A stretch of 64,000 bases of DNA, from positions 16,027 through 80,026 of the forward strand of contig NZ_LMRV01000039.1 of assembly GCF_001428245.1 (NCBI RefSeq), read 5' to 3'. Of this stretch, positions 44,831 to 56,679 are shown piece by piece. The notes under the pieces are model-generated. The model was not told the DNA's origin. It worked only from the letters and a program-made list of their open reading frames with translations, and ran no database searches. The position numbers were made by a program, and so were the translations under genes. Numbering within the stretch: the first letter of the stretch is position 1; the number at the start of each line of letters is the position of its first letter. Origin of the DNA: Paenibacillus sp. Soil522 (GTDB taxonomy: Bacteria > Bacillota > Bacilli > Paenibacillales > Paenibacillaceae).

Positions 44831-47281
44831 TTAGGTATACATTTCAATTTGTTTAATCGCCGCATATGCTTCCTTGAATACCACCTTCAAGTAACGCAGG
44901 CCTTCGCTCGGCAGCTCTGCGATGATGATTTTGTTTGTTTCCTCATGCTTGCTGGCTTCCAGCAGGAAGAAAGCTTTGCCATCCAACGAGTAAAATACTT
45001 CTTGAAGAGACAGAGCAATAGTTCCTATAAACGTAATTACAGCATGTTCAGCCTTCTTGCATCCTTCCAGATCGACCATAATCCACTGCCCTTCCGCTTC
45101 ATTGGAAGGCTTCCAATACGTATCCGCCAGATCGTCGGTTACGTTCATTGCAGGATGCCCCGCTTCGTAGCTGCTGCAAAATACGGGTCTGCTTCTTGCA
45201 ATATTGTAGCTTGATCCGTGCGCCGGCGCCTTCATGACAGAAGGCGGAGACGGCTGAAGGCGAAGGGACTGTCCGCTCCATAATGTTCCGCCAACGGCCT
45301 CGATGCTGATTTCCGCAGGCCGTACCCCTTCTGCCCTTGCCTCAACCTTGATCGTCCCCGCGTAATAGGACCTCATTTCAATGGCTCCCATACCGTCAAG
45401 GTAGCTGTTGTTCTCCGGCGAAAACCGTATCGACTTCCCGGTAGGGAATAACCCGCCCCCGTGGGTAATCTCAAGCTCGACTTGCAGCGGATTGCTGATT
45501 CGCTTGCCCTCTCGGTCAATGACTTCAACGATAATATGTGTATCGTCTGTACCGTCGGTGGCTATCACATGCCTATCAGCCGTCAGTCTAAGCGTGTAAG
45601 CCGTTCCTTCAGAGGCCGGCTGCGGCGGCGCAATGTCAAGCAGCTCGTTGCGATACCAATACCAAGCATTTAATGGCAAACGATAATAATCGATCATCCC
45701 CATATAACCCATATTCGATGCAATACTGCCATGATGGAAGCCGCACCATAACGCCTTGCCGGATCTCCAGCGCGGGTTTCTCTCCACTCCATCCGTATAG
45801 CCTGGCGCATATTCTCCCGGCCTTACCGCTATAACGCTGCCGTACTCCGACACAAAGCTGGGGACGCCTGGATCAATATATAATGAGGCGCCGTCTCCGT
45901 TATAGCCTGCGATGTCTCCGAGCACATCGAACCCTTGCCGCTGTGCGCCGCCAACAGAGGCAGGGCGCGACGCATCAAGGCGATGCGACTCTTCTACGAG
46001 CCGAACGATAAACGCGCGCGCATCATCCATAACCTCGGCATCGCTGAAAAACGGTTCATTGCTCATGCTCCATGTAATGATGCTGGGATGATTGCGATTC
46101 GTTCGGATCATCTCTTGCAGCGCCCTCATGCAGCTGGCTTCGAACTCTTCTTTATCTTCATCATGAATCGGATACGCGCTGCTTGCCCAATAGCCTTCCG
46201 TATTAGCGCCCCCGATTCCCCAGAAGCAGAGCTCCGACCAGAACAATAGTCCTTGCTTGTCGCATTCTGCGGAGAAGTGTGTATGATGCGGGTAGTGTGA
46301 GCCTCTAATAAAATTCATGCCGCAGTCCTTGATCAGCTTAACATCACGTGCCATTCCGGCTCTTGTTACAGCGTCGCCCCACCCGGCATGATCCTGATGC
46401 ACATTGGCGCCAATGATGTCATAATGCTCCCCGTTCAAGAAGAAACCTTCCTTGGCATCAAAGGCAATAGAGCGCACCCCGAAATTGGTTTCATATTCGT
46501 CTTTCAGCACATCATCCACATACACATAGCTTTTTAATTGATATAGGTTAGGCGAATCCGGATGCCATAACATTGGCTCAACCAGCAGCTGTTGCTGACT
46601 AAATTCAAAGCTTTGTCCCGGTGCAATGGAATGCCGGCTTCTCATCTCACAAATGTCCGTACCCTGGTATTCCACGACGGATACAAGCAAGCAATCCGCC
46701 GTTCTCACTTCTTCGTTCACGACTTCGGTTTTGACCTTCAAGGCGGCGCTTTCAGCGGAAACATCGGAAGACGTAACGAAAGTGCCATACCAAGCGACGT
46801 GCACGCGCTCGGTAACGATGAGGCTTACGTCGCGGTAGATGCCTCCGTTAAACACATGCTCTCCCGCACGCGGAGCAAGGCGCGGGTTCCACAGATTATT
46901 CAACCGTACAAAGAGCAAATTATTTCCCTCATGTACGAGCTCGGTTATGTCGATATGGAATGCCGTATATCCGCCTTTATGATTGCCGGCCCATTGGCCG
47001 TTGACATAGATGTCGGCATCCTGGAACGCCCCTTGAAAATCAAGCGATATGCTCTTGCCAAGCCACTCCTGCTGAATGACAAAATGCTTGCGATAGCACC
47101 CGTAGCCTACATAAAATTCATTCTCCATGAAATAAGGAATGCCGAACGAATGCGGAATTCCGATATCATACCAGCTCGAATCATCGAATAAAACTTCTTT
47201 GCCCTCGGCAATATCCCCGTACATGAAGGTCCAATCGTTGTTGATCAATGCCTGATGTCTTTTGGTCAAGCCTGTTTCCAC
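44831..47281 (-). CDS. GH2 beta-galactosidase-like enzyme with C-terminal CBM32
   Basis: An 816-residue GH2 protein. Jelly roll (IPHSFGIPYFMENEFYVGYG), Ig-like domain and TIM barrel with Glu in WSMSNEPFFSDAE (acid/base) and Glu in VPSFVSEYGSVIAV (nucleophile); an extra Ig-like domain about residues 560-660; and from about 690 an F5/8 type C (CBM32) sugar-binding domain (VTDDLADTYWKPSNEAEGQW, YLKVVFKEAYAAIKQIEMYT). No signal peptide. The first codon is GTG after AAGGGATG. Galactosidase is the best guess; related enzymes can be glucuronidases or mannosidases. It is divergent from an AraC gene at 47430. Confidence 0.88.
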   Translation of the reverse strand: METGLTKRHQALINNDWTFMYGDIAEGKEVLFDDSSWYDIGIPHSFGIPYFMENEFYVGYGCYRKHFVIQQEWLGKSISLDFQGAFQDADIYVNGQWAGNHKGGYTAFHIDITELVHEGNNLLFVRLNNLWNPRLAPRAGEHVFNGGIYRDVSLIVTERVHVAWYGTFVTSSDVSAESAALKVKTEVVNEEVRTADCLLVSVVEYQGTDICEMRSRHSIAPGQSFEFSQQQLLVEPMLWHPDSPNLYQLKSYVYVDDVLKDEYETNFGVRSIAFDAKEGFFLNGEHYDIIGANVHQDHAGWGDAVTRAGMARDVKLIKDCGMNFIRGSHYPHHTHFSAECDKQGLLFWSELCFWGIGGANTEGYWASSAYPIHDEDKEEFEASCMRALQEMIRTNRNHPSIITWSMSNEPFFSDAEVMDDARAFIVRLVEESHRLDASRPASVGGAQRQGFDVLGDIAGYNGDGASLYIDPGVPSFVSEYGSVIAVRPGEYAPGYTDGVERNPRWRSGKALWCGFHHGSIASNMGYMGMIDYYRLPLNAWYWYRNELLDIAPPQPASEGTAYTLRLTADRHVIATDGTDDTHIIVEVIDREGKRISNPLQVELEITHGGGLFPTGKSIRFSPENNSYLDGMGAIEMRSYYAGTIKVEARAEGVRPAEISIEAVGGTLWSGQSLRLQPSPPSVMKAPAHGSSYNIARSRPVFCSSYEAGHPAMNVTDDLADTYWKPSNEAEGQWIMVDLEGCKKAEHAVITFIGTIALSLQEVFYSLDGKAFFLLEASKHEETNKIIIAELPSEGLRYLKVVFKEAYAAIKQIEMYT

Positions 47282-47429
47282 TTTATTTCATCCCTTCCAT
47301 TATTAAAATAAATATATGATTTCATGTCTCTAGTATAATCAGAGTATGAACCAATTTATATAACTCTATTTTAATATGGTTAAAACTATATTATGATTTG
47401 TTTAAATAACTTTATTGGAGTTGGTCTCC

Positions 47430-48269
47430 TTGTCTGAACGAGAATTCTACTTACCTAACTTCTCTGAGTTTCGTTTCTTCTGCTTTCCTCACTCTGTTGG
47501 CAATTTCGTGCAGCCAACGGATCATAACGTAAATCGCCCCGACGGCGTCAGAGACTACAGCCTGCATTATGTGGCAAGCGGAAGCGGTTATATCGAGCTC
47601 GATGGGGAAACGTTCCAGCTTCGCGAAGGAGATGTGTTCTGGCATATTCCAAATGACAGAATGCGGTATTACCATTCGGAAGAGGAGCCCTGGAATATTT
47701 ATTGGTTGCAAATGTACGGCAGCACGCTGCCTGCGTTTGTCGCGGAAAACGGCTATCATCAATCGGGCATTTGGAACATCAAAGACGGCAGTCTGCTCGA
47801 GAGTAATTTCATAAGCCTTCTCGATGAAATCGAACAAAACAATTTTTTACGCCCTTCGCGCATATCCGCACTCACCTATAGCGTGCTTATTGAATTTCTT
47901 AGCAGCGCCACTCCATTCTCTCATTATCGCGGCGTAGACAATGCCCGGAAAATGCTGGCCTTGCTGCCCGAGATGCAGCGAAAAGCCCATCTCCCGTTCA
48001 TTCTCGAGGATTGGGCTGCTGCAGCCGGCTATTCTCCAAATTATTTTTGCAGCTTATTCAAGAAAGTAACGAGGATGACGCCGGTCTCCTATATTACAAA
48101 ATGCAGAATTCAGCTAAGCAAGCATTTATTGGTTAGCCATCCGATCATCCCGATTAAAGAAGTTGCTGAACGAGCCGGCTATCCGGGCTTCAGCTATTTC
48201 AACAAGAAATTTATGGAGTCCGAGGGAATGACGCCGGGTGAATTCAGAAGCAATCATATGAAAGGATAA
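47430..48269 (+). CDS. AraC-family regulator
   Basis: A 279-residue regulator with a cupin sensor (DYSLHYVASGSGYIELDGET, REGDVFWHIPNDRMRYYHSE) and double helix-turn-helix (LEDWAAAAGYSPNYFCSLFK, IKEVAERAGYPGFSYFNKKF). The TTG at 47430 is preferred to an upstream TTG (47415) because GGAG lies nine bases before it. It is divergent from the GH2-CBM32 gene with about 150 bases between. Confidence 0.88.
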   Translation: MSEREFYLPNFSEFRFFCFPHSVGNFVQPTDHNVNRPDGVRDYSLHYVASGSGYIELDGETFQLREGDVFWHIPNDRMRYYHSEEEPWNIYWLQMYGSTLPAFVAENGYHQSGIWNIKDGSLLESNFISLLDEIEQNNFLRPSRISALTYSVLIEFLSSATPFSHYRGVDNARKMLALLPEMQRKAHLPFILEDWAAAAGYSPNYFCSLFKKVTRMTPVSYITKCRIQLSKHLLVSHPIIPIKEVAERAGYPGFSYFNKKFMESEGMTPGEFRSNHMKG

Positions 48270-48341
48270 ATGCCGTATAAAAAAACCATTTACCAAGCTT
48301 TTTCACCACCGCTTCGGCATGGCAAACAATCTAATGCAATA

Positions 48342-48381
48342 AAGACCGCTGACTTTGGCTTGTGCCTTTGTCAACGGTCTT
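48342..48381. terminator. Shared terminator between convergent genes
   Basis: AAGACCGCTGAC and GTCAACGGTCTT pair at all but one position around a 16-base loop. It lies between the AraC stop (48269) and the LacZ stop (48422), so it can serve both. Confidence 0.6.
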
Positions 48382-48421
48382 AAGAATTTCACTCTATTCT
48401 TTGCTTTCAGGGCTCTGCTGT

Positions 48422-51532
<3,111 letters not shown>

Positions 51533-51663
51533 CTAATCCCCTATCAATTGTTCTAATTGGTTGTACCATAATATCAATACCCTTATAATATAAGGATAAG
51601 TCTTCATATTTAAATGTTACGTTTGGTAATTCATTTATCCATTTTGGTAGGTGTAGCGACTAT

Positions 51664-52512
51664 ATGAATTGTGACGACATAAGGGAAAATGATGTTATAT
51701 ACCGGTGTATCGGCGACGATTTCGACCAAGGCATTTTATCGTGCGGCTTTATGAGAAAAAGAACGGCGGATCGTTCCCAATATGACTTTAAGATCGGATA
51801 TTACAGCTGTTTTTTGATCCTGCAAGGCAGCGGACGATTTATCTCACAGGACGGTACCGTTATTCCGATGCAAGCAGGGGATCTTGTTCAGCGTTTGCCC
51901 GAACGTTTGCACTCCACTGAAATCGAGCCAGATGGGGAATGGATAGAGTTTTATATTAGCGTAGGTTATCCTGTCTATCATTATCTGCATAAGCTTGGAA
52001 TAATAAATTCCGATAATGAGGTGCAAGCAACGCGGCTTACAAGCGATTTTGTTTTTGATTTTGCCGCCTTGCTAAACAGCCTTAAAGACGCTGCTGACGA
52101 AAGGCTCCCCTATTTGCTGATAAGAGCGCAAGAGCTCATGATCCGATTGCACGGCAGCGTTCATTATACACAGAGAGAGCACGATGATCCTAAAATATCG
52201 AAGGCTTGCCAATTAATCGGCAGCTCCAATGATATCCATTATGATATGAAGGAAGCTGCAGCAGCTATAAATATGGGCTATGAGAATTTCAGGAAGGTAT
52301 TTAAAGCCGTGACCGGAATTTCCCCTCAGCGGTACCATATTGATCATTTAATGAAACAGGCAAAAATGATGCTTCTCTCCGGACTCCCCATCAAACACGT
52401 AGCCGTTAGTCTTGGATATGGAGATATTTATTCCTTTACCAAACAATTTACGAAATCGGAAGGAGTGCCACCAGGACGTTTTACCCGTAACCGTCTCAAT
52501 CAGACCGATTGA
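51664..52512 (+). CDS. AraC-family regulator
   Basis: A 282-residue regulator with an N-terminal cupin sensor (FKIGYYSCFLILQGSGRFIS, MQAGDLVQRLPERLHSTEIE) and a C-terminal double helix-turn-helix (DMKEAAAAINMGYENFRKVF, IKHVAVSLGYGDIYSFTKQF). It is divergent from the lacZ-type gene with about 140 bases between, a typical activator arrangement. Confidence 0.9.
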   Translation: MNCDDIRENDVIYRCIGDDFDQGILSCGFMRKRTADRSQYDFKIGYYSCFLILQGSGRFISQDGTVIPMQAGDLVQRLPERLHSTEIEPDGEWIEFYISVGYPVYHYLHKLGIINSDNEVQATRLTSDFVFDFAALLNSLKDAADERLPYLLIRAQELMIRLHGSVHYTQREHDDPKISKACQLIGSSNDIHYDMKEAAAAINMGYENFRKVFKAVTGISPQRYHIDHLMKQAKMMLLSGLPIKHVAVSLGYGDIYSFTKQFTKSEGVPPGRFTRNRLNQTD

Positions 52513-52580
52513 ATTGACTTACAATAAGCAGGTAAAAATCATTGCGGAACTCATACAATCCGGGTATGACGTCTAACAGC

Positions 52581-52802
52581 TCACCGATTCCTTTCCTCGC
52601 TGTCTTCTCCCCGACTAATATATTTGTATGAGTTTCGCGGCATTCCTTTTGTTGTTCTACGGAAGGCCTCGAACACTGTAACCCCTTCGCCTTGAAACAT
52701 TATTGCGGGTTTTGTCATCATACATATTTTTACTCCTGTATTTTTCGATATTTTGTAATATGCCCCTAACCCCAAAAATACCTTGCCCTGAAAAATATCC
52801 AT
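52581..52802 (-). pseudogene. Uncertain remnant, possibly the end of an AraC gene
   Basis: A 73-codon minus-strand frame ends with VFEAFRRTTKGMPRNSYKYI and an acidic tail. This weakly resembles the last helix-turn-helix of AraC regulators (F-x-R-x-F-R-R-T-T-G-M-T-P-x-x-Y-R). The first half shows nothing. It may be a decayed gene or chance. Confidence 0.25.
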
Positions 52803-52907
52803 TTCTCAAGCGAAATGAATTATTTGAGCCGCAGCAATGAATTTTAATATGATTTTTGGTTTATTTTTTGTTGTATTATCTGGAATGTCACACAGTTAAA
52901 ATAAAAA

Positions 52908-52921
52908 TGATACCGCTTACA
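52908..52921 (+). promoter_or_regulatory. cre-like site upstream of the GH5 pair
   Basis: TGATACCGCTTACA fits the cre pattern with one mismatch and lies about 105 bases before the first GH5 gene. CcpA control of the endoglucanases is inferred. Confidence 0.45.
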
Positions 52922-52937
52922 CTATTTAAGGAGGTGC

Positions 52938-52979
52938 ATGAAAAGCAACATCGGAGCGCTGTCACAAGTATCGCCGTAA
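52938..52979 (+). CDS. Possible 13-codon leader peptide
   Basis: ATG right after AAGGAGG (three-base gap) opens a 13-codon frame, MKSNIGALSQVSP, ending at TAA 48 bases before the GH5 start. The strong ribosome site is striking, but the gap is shorter than usual. It could be a leader peptide or a ribosome stand-by site, or chance. Confidence 0.25.
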   Translation: MKSNIGALSQVSP

Positions 52980-53027
52980 TCGGTTCCTCAAAAGAATTGT
53001 ATTTTTTAAAATCAAAGGAGGAAATTC

Positions 53028-54728
53028 ATGCGTAAAACAAAAGCTTTCCTGTCGTTGATGCTGACTATTGCTTTGTTATTTACAGCGTTTTCGTTTTCGT
53101 TCCCGGCCTCGACCTCTGCCGCAACTCCCATGCAGACGTATGTGAGCGCGATGCAGCCCGGCTGGAACCTGGGCAATACTTTGGATGCATTTAATCCGGA
53201 TGATCCGACAGGAGGCGGCGAGACGTCTTGGGGTAACCCGGTTGTCACCCAAGCCTTTATCCAGCAGATTGCGGCACAAGGCTTCAAAAGCATCCGCATT
53301 CCGATAACATGGAATTATCGGATTGGCGGCGCTCCGAACTATGCGATCGATCCGGCATTCATGGACCGGGTTCAGCAGGTTGTCGACTGGTCGCTGCAGG
53401 CGGGACTGTATGTCATGATCAACGTTCACCACGACGCTTGGATGTGGGTTAGCTCGATGCCGACGGATCATAACGCCGTAATGGCCCGATATAACGCGGT
53501 ATGGACGCAAATCGCCGACCGCTTCAAGAATCATTCCGACAAACTGATGTTCGAAAGCATCAACGAACCGGAATTTTCAAACGTTGATATAACGACGCAG
53601 CTCGCATTGCTTAATGAGCTCAATACATCCTTCGTGCATCTTGTAAGAGCGTCGGGAGGCGGAAATGCCGTTCGTCCGCTTGTGCTGCCGACGTTATACT
53701 GCAATCACGAGCAAGTGCGTGTGGATTCGCTTGCAAGCACGCTTGCCGCGCTGAACGATCCGAATTTGATTGTCACCGTTCATTATTACGGCTTGTGGCA
53801 TTTCGCTGTAAACATCGCAGGCTACACAACGTTTAATGCCGATGCGAAAAACGATATCGATACAATGGTTAACAATGTCTATAATACGTTCGTATCGAAG
53901 GGTATTCCCGTTGTCATAGGCGAATTAGGAATACTCGGTCACGATAAGAACAGGGAAACCGTCGAGCGCGGAGAGATGCTCAAATTTTTCGAATACCTTC
54001 TCTACAGTACTCAAGCGAAGAACATTACGACGATGTGGTGGGATAACGGCTCGTACTTTAACCGTACTACATATCAGTGGAGTGATCCGGATCTTTTCAA
54101 TATATTCAAACAAAGCTTGACAGGCCGTTCATCCACCACGGATACCGATCTGATCTTCCTCAAGGCCGGCACTGCGGTTCAAGACGCCGTGATCAACCTG
54201 AACTTGAACGGCAATACTTTCGTTTCTCTGTTGAACGGAACTGCCGCATTGAGCTCCGGCACGGACTACACATTGAACGGCAATGTATTGACCATCAAAG
54301 CAAGCGCGCTCTCCAATTACGCTTCAGGCTCGTTCGGCGAGAAAACAGTATTGTCGGTCCGTGTCAACTCGGGTCCCGATTGGAAAATCCATGTCCGTTA
54401 TTCCAATACGCCGGTACTGTCAAAAGCATCAGGCAACTCCAGCGGCGGCTTGGTGATTCCGACAGCTTTCAACGGAGATGTGCTTGCCACGATGGAAGCG
54501 GTGTACACGAACGGCACTAACGCCGGTCCGCATAACTGGACCTCGTATAAGGAATACGCCTACGCGTTCTTACCAAACTATGCGAACAACACGATCATGA
54601 TAACGCCGAAATTTTTCGCCGAAACAACAGGCGGAACGATCAACCTGACGTTCCACTTTTGGAGCGGTGCCATAGTCAAATATCAGCTTACGACTAAAGG
54701 TGGCCGCATTACAGGCACGCCTCAGTAA
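53028..54728 (+). CDS. Secreted GH5 (subfamily 4-like) endoglucanase/xyloglucanase with X2 and CBM46
   Basis: A 566-residue secreted enzyme. Residues 1-31 are a signal peptide ending at STSAA. The GH5 barrel (about 35-365) starts with MQPGWNLGNTLDAFNPDD; acid/base Glu is in FESINEPEFSN, nucleophile Glu in PVVIGELGILGHD, and VHHDAW and VHYYG are also present. A CBM_X2 Ig-like domain (about 370-465, LIFLKAGTAVQDAVI) is followed by CBM46 (about 470-566, IPTAFNGDVLATMEAVY, TFHFWSGAIVKYQL). This order is known from Bacillus enzymes acting on xyloglucan and beta-glucan. AAAGGAGG precedes the ATG. Confidence 0.93.
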   Translation: MRKTKAFLSLMLTIALLFTAFSFSFPASTSAATPMQTYVSAMQPGWNLGNTLDAFNPDDPTGGGETSWGNPVVTQAFIQQIAAQGFKSIRIPITWNYRIGGAPNYAIDPAFMDRVQQVVDWSLQAGLYVMINVHHDAWMWVSSMPTDHNAVMARYNAVWTQIADRFKNHSDKLMFESINEPEFSNVDITTQLALLNELNTSFVHLVRASGGGNAVRPLVLPTLYCNHEQVRVDSLASTLAALNDPNLIVTVHYYGLWHFAVNIAGYTTFNADAKNDIDTMVNNVYNTFVSKGIPVVIGELGILGHDKNRETVERGEMLKFFEYLLYSTQAKNITTMWWDNGSYFNRTTYQWSDPDLFNIFKQSLTGRSSTTDTDLIFLKAGTAVQDAVINLNLNGNTFVSLLNGTAALSSGTDYTLNGNVLTIKASALSNYASGSFGEKTVLSVRVNSGPDWKIHVRYSNTPVLSKASGNSSGGLVIPTAFNGDVLATMEAVYTNGTNAGPHNWTSYKEYAYAFLPNYANNTIMITPKFFAETTGGTINLTFHFWSGAIVKYQLTTKGGRITGTPQ

Positions 54729-54792
54729 ATTCGCGGCAAGCAACCAAATGTACAGAAGTAACCCTAAATTATAAAACCAAAGGAGAATTTCC

Positions 54793-56517
54793 ATGAGAGC
54801 AAAAAAATCGTATTTATCCGTCCTTTTGGTCGTTGTCCTGCTGATGGCGATGTTTCCACCCGTCAGCTCGGCCGCTGCTTCCCCGAAAGAAAGCAAAATG
54901 CAGTCTTATGTCAGCGCGATGCAGCCTGGATGGAACCTGGGCAATACATTTGATTCATTTAATACGAATGAACCAAATAATGGTGACGAGACGTCTTGGG
55001 GCAACCCGCTCGTAACCAAAGAATTCATTAAGGAAATTAGGAAGCAGGGCTTCAAAAGCATCCGTATTCCGATTACATGGAGCGGGCGGATGGGCGGCGC
55101 ACCGGATTATACGATCAATCCGGCCTGGATGGACCGGGTACAGGAAGTCGTCGACTGGTCGCTGCAAGAGGGCCTGTATGTCATGATCAACCTTCATCAC
55201 GACAACTGGATGTGGATCAACAAGGCGCCTGAGAATCACGACGAAGTATTGGCCAAATATAATGCGATATGGACGCAAGTCGCCGACCGCTTCAAGAATC
55301 ATTCCGACAAACTGATGTTCGAGAGCATCAACGAACCGTTTTTTGATAACGTTGATGTGGCGACGCAGCACGCGTTTCTTGATGAGCTCAACACATCCTT
55401 CTTCCATATTGTAAGAGCGTCGGGAGGCAAAAATGACGTTCGTCCGCTTGTGCTGCCGACGTTATTTACGAATAACTCGCAAGAGCATGTAGATTCGCTT
55501 GCAAGCACGATTGCCGATCTGAACGATCAGAATTTGATCGCTACCATTCATTTTTACGGCTTCTGGCCGTTCAGCGTAAACATTGCGGGCTTCCCGAAGC
55601 TTGAAGAATTAACGATTAACGATATCGATACAATGGCTAACAATGTATATACTACGTTCGTATCGAAAGGAATTCCCGTTGTCATAGGCGAATTCGGACT
55701 GCTCGGCTGGGATGTTACCCCTTTCAAAGCGCCGTTAAGCGAAGGTGTGCCCGAGCATGGCGAGATGCTGAAGTTTTTAGAGTATTTCACCTACAAATCC
55801 ATTGAGAACAAACTTACTCTTATGCTGTGGGACAACGGCGGGCGGTTTGACCGCAGAACGCTTCAGTGGAACGATCTTGAGCTATACGATCTGATCATGG
55901 CTAGCTTGAAGAGCCGCTCAGCCACTGCCGAATCCGATCTAATCTTTGTCAGTAAAGACGTACCGGCTCAGGATACCGTAATGCCCTTGAACTTAAACGG
56001 CAATGTTCTGACCAGCATTAAACTTGGAGACTACGAATTGATGGAAGGCACGGACTATGCGTTGAACGGTGAAGACCTGACCCTCAAAGCAAGTTTTCTC
56101 GCCAACTTGACCGAATCGGCCGAACTCGGCGAGGTTGCCGTATTAAGAGCCCAATTCAACAAGGGCGCCGATTGGACCTTCAATGTCATGTACAATGACA
56201 CGCCAGTTCTGCAAAACGCGGAAGGCACCACAGCAAACTTTGCGATTCCGACCGCCTTCAACGGCGACCGTCTCGCTACGATGGAGGCCGTGTACGCTGA
56301 AGGCGGCAACGCCGGTCCGCATAACTGGACTTCGTTCAAGGAGTTCGCCCGGACATTCAAACCATCTTATGCTGCAAATGAAATCACGCTGACACAGAGC
56401 TTCTTCAATGAAGTGAACGACGGAACGGTGATTCTGAAGTTCCACTTCTGGAGCGGCGCCATCATCGAGTACACGATTACGAAGAACGGCACGAGCATCT
56501 CGGGCACAGCATCATAG
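54793..56517 (+). CDS. Second secreted GH5-X2-CBM46 endoglucanase (tandem paralogue)
   Basis: A 574-residue paralogue of the gene 65 bases upstream, with the same order: signal peptide (1-28), GH5 barrel (MQPGWNLGNTFDSFNTNEPN; Glu in FESINEPFFDN; Glu in PVVIGEFGLLGWD), CBM_X2 (LIFVSKDVPAQDTVMPLNL) and CBM46 (IPTAFNGDRLATMEAVYAEG, FHFWSGAIIEYTI). Long nucleotide runs are identical between the two, for example around the acid/base Glu. An insert of about 13 residues after GLLGW is specific to this copy. AAAGGAG precedes the ATG; the pair is probably one transcript. Confidence 0.93.
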   Translation: MRAKKSYLSVLLVVVLLMAMFPPVSSAAASPKESKMQSYVSAMQPGWNLGNTFDSFNTNEPNNGDETSWGNPLVTKEFIKEIRKQGFKSIRIPITWSGRMGGAPDYTINPAWMDRVQEVVDWSLQEGLYVMINLHHDNWMWINKAPENHDEVLAKYNAIWTQVADRFKNHSDKLMFESINEPFFDNVDVATQHAFLDELNTSFFHIVRASGGKNDVRPLVLPTLFTNNSQEHVDSLASTIADLNDQNLIATIHFYGFWPFSVNIAGFPKLEELTINDIDTMANNVYTTFVSKGIPVVIGEFGLLGWDVTPFKAPLSEGVPEHGEMLKFLEYFTYKSIENKLTLMLWDNGGRFDRRTLQWNDLELYDLIMASLKSRSATAESDLIFVSKDVPAQDTVMPLNLNGNVLTSIKLGDYELMEGTDYALNGEDLTLKASFLANLTESAELGEVAVLRAQFNKGADWTFNVMYNDTPVLQNAEGTTANFAIPTAFNGDRLATMEAVYAEGGNAGPHNWTSFKEFARTFKPSYAANEITLTQSFFNEVNDGTVILKFHFWSGAIIEYTITKNGTSISGTAS

Positions 56518-56541
56518 AGCCGGATTCGATTCGGTAAAAAA

Positions 56542-56579
56542 GGAGTCCTGCCTTGCGCCCGTGCGTACGGCAGGACTCC
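56542..56579 (+). terminator. Terminator of the GH5 pair
   Basis: GGAGTCCTGCC and GGCAGGACTCC form an 11-bp perfect stem with a 16-base loop, followed by CTTCTTTTT. It is 24 bases past the second GH5 stop. Confidence 0.85.
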
Positions 56580-56679
56580 CTTCTTTTTGCCAATAAATAT
56601 CCAATAACGAAAGGGAAATCAATCATGAATCCAAGACGCAAACGATTTTGTTTCAAGGTTCGAGGGAGGATTGAACTTG

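Noticed and set aside
53028..56517. The two GH5 genes as one gene split by an error
   Set aside because: Each has its own ribosome site, signal peptide, full catalytic domain and CBM46 end, so they are separate paralogues.
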